Source: Chryseobacterium shigense
GTDB lineage: Bacteria; Bacteroidota; Bacteroidia; Flavobacteriales; Weeksellaceae
Length of the DNA stretch: 64,000 nt
NCBI RefSeq assembly: GCF_900156575.1
Contig: NZ_FTNY01000001.1
Span: forward strand, 868,001 to 932,000
Reading direction: 5' to 3'
Shown: positions 54,554 to 61,641 of the stretch, piece after piece
Position numbering within the stretch: position 1 is the stretch's first letter
Layout of the letters: every line of letters begins with the position of its first letter
Position numbers and translations under genes: made by a program
The notes under the pieces: generated by a model
Told to the model about the DNA's origin: nothing
Seen by the model: the letters and a program-made list of their open reading frames with translations, nothing else
Databases searched by the model: none

Positions 54554-56815
54554 ATGTTCAAGAAAACCGCCATCGTAAGTTTATTCACTTTTATTGCTGC
54601 TTCATATATGGCTCAGACTCATACTCAACCCGTTTATTTAGATGAATCGAAACCTGTAGAGCAACGTATTCAGGATGCTCTTTCCCGAATGACTGTGGAA
54701 GAAAAAGTGGCTATGCTGCATGCACAGTCCAAGTTCAGCTCTCCGGGTGTTCCCAGACTGGGAATTCCTGAATTCTGGACTACAGACGGACCTCACGGGG
54801 TACGTCCGGAAGTGATGTGGGACGAATGGGACCAGGCCGGATGGACGAATGACTCGATCATTGCCTACCCTGCCCTGACGGCACTTTCTGCAACATGGAA
54901 CAAGAAAATGTCCTGGAATTACGGGAAAGCTCTGGGCGAAGAAGCCCGATACAGAAAAAAAGATATTCTTCTGGGACCTGGTGTTAATATCTACAGAACA
55001 CCACTGAACGGTAGAAACTTCGAATATATGGGTGAAGACCCTTACTTAACTTCAAAAATGGTGGTTCCTTATATCAAAGGGGTACAATCCAATGGTGTAG
55101 CGACTTCTGTAAAGCATTTTGCCCTGAACAATCAGGAAATGTTCCGTCACACGAGCAATGTCAATATTGATGACCGAACGCTTTATGAGATCTACCTTCC
55201 GCCTTTCAAAGCAGCGGTCACTGAAGGAGATTCATGGACGATCATGGGCGCCTATGACATGTACAAAAACCAATATGCCAGCCAAAACCAATATCTTTTA
55301 AACGATATTCTGAAAAAAGAATGGGGCTATAAAGGCGTTGTGGTTTCCGACTGGGGAGCGGTCAACAATACGGAGCAGGCCATCCACAACGGACTCGATC
55401 TTGAATTCGGGAGCTGGACGAACGGACTTTCTGCTGGAACTAAAAATGCTTACGACAACTATTATTTAGCAAAACCTTATTTAGACCTCATCAAAGCTGG
55501 AAAAGTAGGAACTCAGGAACTTGACGACAAGGTAACAAGACTGCTTCGTTTAGCCTATAAAACTACGATGAACAGGAATAAACCTTTTGGGAATATTGCT
55601 TCAGAAGAACATAAAGCGGTAGCCAAAGAGATCGGTGAAGAAGGAATTGTATTGCTGAAAAATCAAGGCAATGTACTTCCTATCGACATCAATAAAGCTA
55701 AAAAAATTGCAGTGATTGGTGAAAATGCCATCAAAATCATGACTGTTGGTGGTGGTTCTTCTTCTTTAAAAGTAAAATATGAAACGCTTCCATTAGACGG
55801 AATCAAATCCAGATTCGGAAAACAGGCGGATGTACAGTATGCGAGAGGTTATGTAGGAGACATCGGCGGAGAATACAATGGGGTAAAATCCGGACAGAAC
55901 TTAAAAGATGACCGTTCTGCAGCAGAATTACTGAACGAAGCTGTAGAGTTAGCTAAAAAATCTGACTACGTTATTTTTGTAGGAGGACTGAATAAAGCCG
56001 ATTTCCAGGATAGTGAAGGTAACGACAGAAAAAGTTACGGACTTCCATACAATCAGGATAATGTGATCTCAGCATTAGCAAAAGCGAATAAAAACCTTGC
56101 TGTAGTTTTGGTTTCTGGAAACGCAGTGGCTATGCCTTGGATCAAAAAGGTTCCTTCTGTTCTGCAGTCGTGGTATCTTGGTTCTGAGGCAGGAAATTCT
56201 ATCGCTTCTGTTTTGGCAGGTGATGCAAACCCATCAGGAAAACTTCCGTTTACTTTCCCTGTGAAACTTGAAGACAATTCCGCACACCAATTGGGAGAAT
56301 ATCCGGGACAGAAAGACGAACTGGCCGCCGGAAAAGGAAAAGATCAGAAAAACCCAATCAATATTACCTATAATGAAGGTGTTTTTGTAGGATACCGTTG
56401 GCACGACACGAAAAAGATCAAACCTTTGTTCAGTTTCGGACATGGTTTAAGTTATACCACCTTTGAGTTTGGAAAGGCTTCTGCTGATAAAACAGTAATG
56501 TCTGCGGACGATAAGATCACTTTCACCGTGACTGTAAAAAATACAGGGAAGAAAGCCGGTGCTGAAGTTGCACAGTTATACATCAGTGATATCAAAGCTT
56601 CTGTACCACGTCCGGCAAAGGAACTGAAAGGTTTTGAAAAGGTATTTTTAAATCCTGGTGAGCAGAAAGAAGTAACGTTTACGATTGATAAAACGGCATT
56701 AAGCTATTTTGATGCAGATAAGCATGAATGGACGGCTGAGCCTGGAGATTTTGAAGCGCAGATCGGAAATTCTTCTGATGCGATTAAGACGAAGGTGAAA
56801 TTTACGTTGAAGTAG
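54554..56815 (+). CDS. bglX: GH3 family beta-glucosidase (BglX type)
   Basis: A 753-residue exported enzyme: signal peptide to about residue 20 (FIAASYMAQ), GH3 N-terminal barrel with nucleophile Asp266 in GVVVSDWGAV, GH3 C-domain (AVIGENAIKIMTVGGGSS, VVLVSGNAVAMPW) and a C-terminal fibronectin-III-like domain (VTVKNTGKKAGAEVAQLYIS). Domain order and length are as in periplasmic BglX. It would remove terminal beta-glucose from oligosaccharides. Single-gene unit with its own promoter. KHFALNNQE is the usual substrate-site block. Confidence 0.92.
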   Translation: MFKKTAIVSLFTFIAASYMAQTHTQPVYLDESKPVEQRIQDALSRMTVEEKVAMLHAQSKFSSPGVPRLGIPEFWTTDGPHGVRPEVMWDEWDQAGWTNDSIIAYPALTALSATWNKKMSWNYGKALGEEARYRKKDILLGPGVNIYRTPLNGRNFEYMGEDPYLTSKMVVPYIKGVQSNGVATSVKHFALNNQEMFRHTSNVNIDDRTLYEIYLPPFKAAVTEGDSWTIMGAYDMYKNQYASQNQYLLNDILKKEWGYKGVVVSDWGAVNNTEQAIHNGLDLEFGSWTNGLSAGTKNAYDNYYLAKPYLDLIKAGKVGTQELDDKVTRLLRLAYKTTMNRNKPFGNIASEEHKAVAKEIGEEGIVLLKNQGNVLPIDINKAKKIAVIGENAIKIMTVGGGSSSLKVKYETLPLDGIKSRFGKQADVQYARGYVGDIGGEYNGVKSGQNLKDDRSAAELLNEAVELAKKSDYVIFVGGLNKADFQDSEGNDRKSYGLPYNQDNVISALAKANKNLAVVLVSGNAVAMPWIKKVPSVLQSWYLGSEAGNSIASVLAGDANPSGKLPFTFPVKLEDNSAHQLGEYPGQKDELAAGKGKDQKNPINITYNEGVFVGYRWHDTKKIKPLFSFGHGLSYTTFEFGKASADKTVMSADDKITFTVTVKNTGKKAGAEVAQLYISDIKASVPRPAKELKGFEKVFLNPGEQKEVTFTIDKTALSYFDADKHEWTAEPGDFEAQIGNSSDAIKTKVKFTLK

Positions 56816-56897
56816 TTTTTATTAATATATTTAAATATCTGAGCAGGTTCTACGGGATCTGCTTTTTTAATCCATTATAATAATTTGCTTTATCAAA

Positions 56898-57836
56898 CTA
56901 TTCTTCTGCTGATTTAATATTAATCTCTATTTTTTTGCCTTTTACTCTTACATTCTCATCTAAATATATCAATCCGTAATTTTTCTCATTCTTTAAATTA
57001 TTGTTTAAGTCTAAAGCTGTTGGAATCAAATGAGGAAAAGGTGATAATTCAGTGCAATCCTCAAAAGGAAAAACTGGAAAAAAAGTTTGAATGGCAAAGT
57101 TTTTATAGCTTAATACAAGTAATGTTTTAGGAATTTGTCTAGTAACATTGAATTTTCTATCAAAAACCACACATCTAATTTTATCTATTGAGCTACTAAA
57201 TGGAAAAATTGTAAAAGCCATACATGGACGAATAATCACATTTTCTTCTAATGACATCAACCATTCAATAGTCTCATTATAATTCTTAATTCCCTCTTCG
57301 CTAATTACTGATAGTCCAATTTTAATTAGGCTTCTATATACATATTCTGGAATATATGAAGCTGTTTCTACTGTAAAATCTATTTCATTGTTACTGCTTA
57401 CAAGATCATCAGGAAAGTTCTTAATATGAAACACATTTTTATCATCTTGATGTATCTCTAATTTATTTTTAAATTTAGGTGTCTTGTTTTTTTTATTTTT
57501 AGTACTTGAAAGAGTATTTAATGGTAATAAAAAGTTAGCAAGTTCATTTTCAAATGCAGAAAAATATTTGTTACAATTATCACATTCGAAATTTGAAGTT
57601 AAACTTTTGTTACCTAGAAATTCAGGAATTGTGTGAGAAACATTTCTAAAGTTAACCTCAGGAAAATGTTTTTTACAAAATCTACATTCTTTTTCTTTCG
57701 AACCTTTTAAAACTTTTTTATTATTCGAATCATTCTCCTGAATTTCAATAGAATTAATAATTTCATACTCTTCACTTAATTTTTGTAAATCAGAAAAAGC
57801 TTCCTCGTTTATAGGAAAGTTTGATTTTATTTTCAT
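56898..57836 (-). CDS. HNH-like zinc-finger protein of unknown function
   Basis: A 312-residue protein from ATG 57836 (MKIKSNFPIN); the ORF extends 20 hydrophobic codons upstream that are less convincing. Cys51-x2-Cys54, a His in SHTIPEFLGNK (His68) and Cys85-x2-Cys88 followed by Asn give an HNH_5-like finger, as in proteins described as HNH endonucleases. The C-terminal 200 residues are beta-rich and unrecognised. It is more AT-rich than neighbours, beside a Fic gene, and so looks acquired. A nuclease role in defence is possible but unproven. Confidence 0.5.
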   Translation of the reverse strand: MKIKSNFPINEEAFSDLQKLSEEYEIINSIEIQENDSNNKKVLKGSKEKECRFCKKHFPEVNFRNVSHTIPEFLGNKSLTSNFECDNCNKYFSAFENELANFLLPLNTLSSTKNKKNKTPKFKNKLEIHQDDKNVFHIKNFPDDLVSSNNEIDFTVETASYIPEYVYRSLIKIGLSVISEEGIKNYNETIEWLMSLEENVIIRPCMAFTIFPFSSSIDKIRCVVFDRKFNVTRQIPKTLLVLSYKNFAIQTFFPVFPFEDCTELSPFPHLIPTALDLNNNLKNEKNYGLIYLDENVRVKGKKIEINIKSAEE

Positions 57837-57946
57837 GCTGATAAGTATGAAAATAAATATAATATTTTTATCTCGTATACTAAGTTTTAAATACAAAAAA
57901 TATGTTTATGGAAACTATTTTTTTTCAATACTCTAGACAAGCCACC

Positions 57947-58906
57947 TTAACCTATGAACTGATACTCAGTCAATCGCTGTTCACCATATTTTTCCAAAAC
58001 ATTCTGATCCACTGCCCATTTTAAATCTCTACTGGCTGTGGGGGCAGAAATATTTTTGAAATGTTGCAGATAATCTTTTCTGCTGAATTTTTCGCTCTTC
58101 ATCTTTTCTTTAAAGATCAGGATCCTTTCTTTTGTATTCAGGTTTGTATTTTGAGACTGCAAAACCTGTTGAAGCGCTTCCAGAATAATTCCCATCATAA
58201 ATTCAACAAATGGTGTAGAGTTTCCTTTTTTATCAGATTCCGAAAGCTTATTGTAATATTCCTCCTGGTTTTTCTTAATAAGGCTCTCCACCGGAAGATA
58301 CTCAAATACAGGATACTGCTGCATCAGAATTAAGGTCTGCCATAATCTGCCCATTCTTCCGTTACCATCGAAAAAAGGGTGGATAAATTCAAATTCATAA
58401 TGAAATACACAGCTTTTTATCAGTACAAGTTCATTGTCTTCTTTTAAATATCGAAAAAGGTCATTCATCAAACCTTTTACCATAGATCCATCTGGCGCTA
58501 TATGTTCTACTTTAGAACCTTTTACTATTCCTACATTGGAATTTCTCAATTTACCAGCCTTATCAATCAGATCTTTCATTAAAACAGCATGAGCCTTTTC
58601 CAGATCTTTGATACTGGTAGGGTTAAACTCTTTTAAGCGGGGGTACACTTCGATAGCATTCTGTGCTTCCTGAATATCTTTTAAGGGCGCAATGATTCGC
58701 TTATTATCAAGTAATGCCGTGATATGTTCCTCCGTAAGGGTATTCCCTTCAATTTCCAATGAAGACTGAATCGTTTTAATACGGTTCTTCTTTCGCAGCT
58801 CCGTTGTCGGTTTATAAAGGTGATGGGCATTAATTTCTCCAATCTTTTCAGAGATGGAGGCAACTAATGAAAGAATTTTATCGGTAATGGTATACGGTGG
58901 CTTCAA
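57947..58906 (-). CDS. Fic-domain protein (AMPylase type) with winged-helix C-terminus
   Basis: A 319-residue protein. The Fic motif HPFFDGNGRMGR starts at His176 and is complete; the N-terminal inhibitory helix SSLEIEGN (48-55) makes it a self-inhibited class II Fic. The C-terminal ~70 residues look like a winged helix (KFSRKDYLQHFKNISAPTAS). It would transfer AMP to a target protein when inhibition is relieved. The start is TTG at 58906: a stop lies a few codons upstream and no ATG is in frame before it. Direct repeats of TTGATAGTATCA overlap the start region, suggesting autoregulation through the winged helix. Confidence 0.88.
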   Translation of the reverse strand: MKPPYTITDKILSLVASISEKIGEINAHHLYKPTTELRKKNRIKTIQSSLEIEGNTLTEEHITALLDNKRIIAPLKDIQEAQNAIEVYPRLKEFNPTSIKDLEKAHAVLMKDLIDKAGKLRNSNVGIVKGSKVEHIAPDGSMVKGLMNDLFRYLKEDNELVLIKSCVFHYEFEFIHPFFDGNGRMGRLWQTLILMQQYPVFEYLPVESLIKKNQEEYYNKLSESDKKGNSTPFVEFMMGIILEALQQVLQSQNTNLNTKERILIFKEKMKSEKFSRKDYLQHFKNISAPTASRDLKWAVDQNVLEKYGEQRLTEYQFIG

Positions 58907-58909
58907 AAC

Positions 58910-58936
58910 TTGATAGTATCATTTGATAGTATCAAA
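58910..58936. promoter_or_regulatory. Operator-like repeats at the fic start
   Basis: TTGATAGTATCA occurs at 58910-58921 and 58923-58934. The second lies in the palindrome TTTGATA-G-TATCAAA (58922-58936). Two near-identical sites 13 bp apart, just upstream of the TTG start, suit a dimeric regulator. Confidence 0.5.
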
Positions 58937-59068
58937 GATAAGAAATTACTTGTATATTTTCTGATTTTCCCAAAGAAACCCGAAGTTTAAAATAAGCAGA
59001 TAGAGCGGGTCAGTATTCTTAAGGGATAAGTACAAAAAGCCCCCTTAAAAAAAGAGGGCAATATCTGA

Positions 59069-59257
59069 TTACATACATGTAGATGTGCTGCAATAATTTC
59101 CTGCACGGTGATAACAACATCTGTAGCTGTCATCAGGACAGTGCGAACCTCCACATGCAACACCTGTTGGATCACCTGTTTCTATTCCTGTTTCTGGTTT
59201 AGTGGGTCCTGCCCCCATGGTGTTTTTCATTTCTTTTCTGGTTAGTTTTCTTTTCAT
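59069..59257 (-). CDS. Bacteriocin-like Cys-rich peptide, 62 aa
   Basis: A 62-residue ORF with a basic leader MKRKLTRKEMKNTMGAG, Gly/Pro/Thr-rich middle and a C-terminal core with six cysteines (ACGGSHCPDDSYRCCYHRAG, then YCSTSTCM). It resembles the short 'bacteriocin-like' peptides of this group, though the leader ends GAG rather than GG and the Cys pattern differs from the 17.7-18.1 kb pair. No export or modification genes are adjacent. A hairpin-like GCCCCC/GAGGGC lies downstream (about 59040-59060). Confidence 0.6.
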   Translation of the reverse strand: MKRKLTRKEMKNTMGAGPTKPETGIETGDPTGVACGGSHCPDDSYRCCYHRAGNYCSTSTCM

Positions 59258-59590
59258 AGTATAAATCTTTAATTTGATCGAATTGTAAACTTAGCAATTT
59301 ATATTGAAAAAAATAATAAAAAAATCAAAAAATTAGAATATTTTCAACCAAATTTTAAATAAATAAAAACTAAACACAATTAAGTGATTTATTATCGCTA
59401 AAAAACGACCTCTCATTTATTTAAAAGGAGGTATTTTGATTCAGCATGAATTTTGGAGATGGAATTCAGTTCAGTTTGTCTTACCTCCTTTATCTTTTAC
59501 CTGAAATCTGCCGCTGTATATCCACAAAAAATGCCCGGATCTCACCCGGGCACCGCATAGCCAATTGACAAGGATTAAAAAATAAATAGG
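59258..59590. other. Intergenic region, no gene
   Basis: 333 AT-rich bases. The only clear structure is the terminator at 59532-59552. A stretch on the minus strand reads open for 26 codons (about 59398-59480) but has no start codon. Confidence 0.5.
59532..59552. terminator. Terminator after the DUF2652 gene
   Basis: TGCCCGG / CCGGGCA stem (59532-59538 / 59546-59552) with a T-run on the minus strand. Confidence 0.7.
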
Positions 59591-60145
59591 CTAGTTGACA
59601 CTTTCAAAATAGTGAATCATTCCTCCTTCCGGAAGATGATATTTCTGTGTATGGGCTTCTGACTCCCTGTTTCCGCTGTTCTCTAAAAAAGAATTGCTGA
59701 AAAGAGCATAAGACGGCTGCTCGGCAAATTCGTTTTTCAACATCTGATGGGCTTCAACGACTGTTTTTCCATAGAGCTTTTTAAAACTTCCGATGGTATA
59801 CTGCGAAAATTTTCCGTAGTGTACAATGAACTTCAGCGACATGTCTATGGACATACTCAGCTCTTTACTCAGTTCCTTTATCTTTTGGTTAAAAGCATTC
59901 CGCATTTTCCAGAGCATTGTTGAAATATTCTCATAGGAAGGATGGTTATCGTACCTGTAAAATAAGATCGCATCGCCCTCGATCTCTGAGATATCAAAAT
60001 ACTGGTCATTGATATCAATCAATGTAGATAGTAGTTGTCTTACAATATATTCTCCTGTATAAAGTTTGGTATTGAACACAAATTCAGTAAACCCGCTGAA
60101 ATCAGGAATAAGAATGATACCCTCATGTATATTTGTATTCTTCAT
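59591..60145 (-). CDS. DUF2652 / nucleotide-cyclase-like protein
   Basis: A 184-residue protein from ATG 60145 (MKNTNIHEGI). ILIPDFSGFTEFV (11-23) and EIEGDAILFYR (54-64) are the DUF2652 motifs and correspond to the metal-binding Asp positions (Asp15, Asp58) of class III nucleotide cyclases, which use D-x-SGFT and GDA. The Asn/Arg catalytic pair in the C-terminal half is not evident, so catalysis is doubtful. It follows the efflux outer-membrane gene by 60 bp on the same strand and may belong to that operon. LKFIVHYGKF is another family block. Confidence 0.65.
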   Translation of the reverse strand: MKNTNIHEGIILIPDFSGFTEFVFNTKLYTGEYIVRQLLSTLIDINDQYFDISEIEGDAILFYRYDNHPSYENISTMLWKMRNAFNQKIKELSKELSMSIDMSLKFIVHYGKFSQYTIGSFKKLYGKTVVEAHQMLKNEFAEQPSYALFSNSFLENSGNRESEAHTQKYHLPEGGMIHYFESVN

Positions 60146-60205
60146 AATCATTATAGTTTTAAAAACCTGCTGCATCATGATAGACGAAGCAGGTTTCATT
60201 TTACT

Positions 60206-61636
60206 TTACTGCCAGCCGCCGCCAACCGCTCTGTACAGAGAAGTAATGGCATTTAAGCGTTGGGCTTTTAGAGAAGCGAGATCCAGTTCTGCCTGAAGCT
60301 TATTGCTTTGCGCGATAATTACCTCTACATACGTCGCTGAATTGTATTTAAATAAAATATCAGCTTTTTTCACGGCTTCACCGGATTTCGTAGCCAGTCC
60401 TTCTGCAATTTTCTGCTGTTCTTCCAGCTTCTGGATTTGTACCAGTGCATCCGAAACTTCTCCAACCGCTTTTAAAACGGACTGCTTAAAATTAATTTCA
60501 GCCTGATCTGCCAGCACTTTAGACTGTTCGTATTGGGTCTTTAATTGTTTTCCGTTTAAAATAGGCTGTGCAATCATTCCTGCCGCCATTCCGAAAAGCG
60601 AACCGGGAACACTGAACCAGTGGCTTGCCTGAAAAGCATTCAGTCCGCCCTGAGCGGTAATATTCAGAGAAGGATACATACTCATTTTTGCGACATGGAT
60701 CGCCGCGGCACTTTTTCTGACTTCAAGTTCAGCGGTTTTAATATCGGGTCTGTAGCTTAACAATTCTGATGGAATTCCTGCTGCAATTTTGTCAGGTGAC
60801 TGTACATTGTTCAGGCTCGCACTTCTCTCAATCTTATCAGGCATTGAGCCTGTCAAAAGACTTAATGCATTTTCCTGAACTGCGATAGAGCTTTCAATGG
60901 CAGGAACTGATTTTAAGATCTGATCTTTTACAATTTCCTGTTGCTGCACCGCAAGAGCGGTCGTTAAGCCCAATTCCTGCTGCTTGGTTAAAAACTTCAG
61001 GGTTGTATCAGAATATTCCAGATTCGATTTTGTGATCTGCAACTGGGTATCCAGCATGAGCAAATTGTAATATCCTTGCACCACTGAAGCTACTAATTGG
61101 GTTTTCACCGCCTTTGCCGCTTCCTGAGTTTTAAGATATTCTGTCAGAGCCTGCTCTTTTCTTCCTCTGATCTTCCCCCAGATATCTGCTTCCCATGAAA
61201 TATTGACCGAAGTGGTATAATCTTCTGTATATTTTCTCCCCATGAACTGCCCGGCCATTATCCCATTCATACTGTTATCTGAAGGCCTGCTGATACTGGC
61301 GTTCCCAACGGTTGCACTGATGGTGGGAACATTCCCCCACTTGCTCTGGTTATAAGCAAGGGAGGCATATTCTATCTGTTTTAATGCCACGAGAAAATCA
61401 TTATTCTGCGCAATGGCTTTATCAATGAGGTTGACCAGAACAGGATCTTTAAAAAAGTCTTTATAGCTGATCTTTGCTATATTTTCCTGAGCGTCCGCCA
61501 CGATGCTGTCATTTCTGAACGCTTCAGGCATTTTCACTTCAGGCTGTTCAAATTTCTGAACTTTGCACGAAACGGCAGCTCCTGAGATCAATGCGATATA
61601 TGCTATATTTTTAATTAAATTCATTTTAATAATCAT
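60206..61636 (-). CDS. RND efflux outer-membrane lipoprotein (TolC/NodT family)
   Basis: A 476-residue outer-membrane factor. Lipobox SGAAVSC near residue 24 marks a lipoprotein; two OEP repeats follow with typical NTP-like helices (VALKQIEYASLAYNQSKWGN, SVNISWEADIWGKIRGRKEQ, LLSYRPDIKTAELEVRKSAA, NAITSLYRAVGGGWQ at the end). ATG at 61624 is an alternative start. It lies 5 bp after the stop of the RND permease, so both are one operon. It forms the exit duct of the pump. Confidence 0.92.
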   Translation of the reverse strand: MIIKMNLIKNIAYIALISGAAVSCKVQKFEQPEVKMPEAFRNDSIVADAQENIAKISYKDFFKDPVLVNLIDKAIAQNNDFLVALKQIEYASLAYNQSKWGNVPTISATVGNASISRPSDNSMNGIMAGQFMGRKYTEDYTTSVNISWEADIWGKIRGRKEQALTEYLKTQEAAKAVKTQLVASVVQGYYNLLMLDTQLQITKSNLEYSDTTLKFLTKQQELGLTTALAVQQQEIVKDQILKSVPAIESSIAVQENALSLLTGSMPDKIERSASLNNVQSPDKIAAGIPSELLSYRPDIKTAELEVRKSAAAIHVAKMSMYPSLNITAQGGLNAFQASHWFSVPGSLFGMAAGMIAQPILNGKQLKTQYEQSKVLADQAEINFKQSVLKAVGEVSDALVQIQKLEEQQKIAEGLATKSGEAVKKADILFKYNSATYVEVIIAQSNKLQAELDLASLKAQRLNAITSLYRAVGGGWQ

Positions 61637-61641
61637 TTGGA

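Noticed and set aside
59398..59480. Short minus-strand open stretch with an AAAGGAGGT-like site
   Set aside because: It has no start codon and a stop immediately upstream; nothing supports translation.
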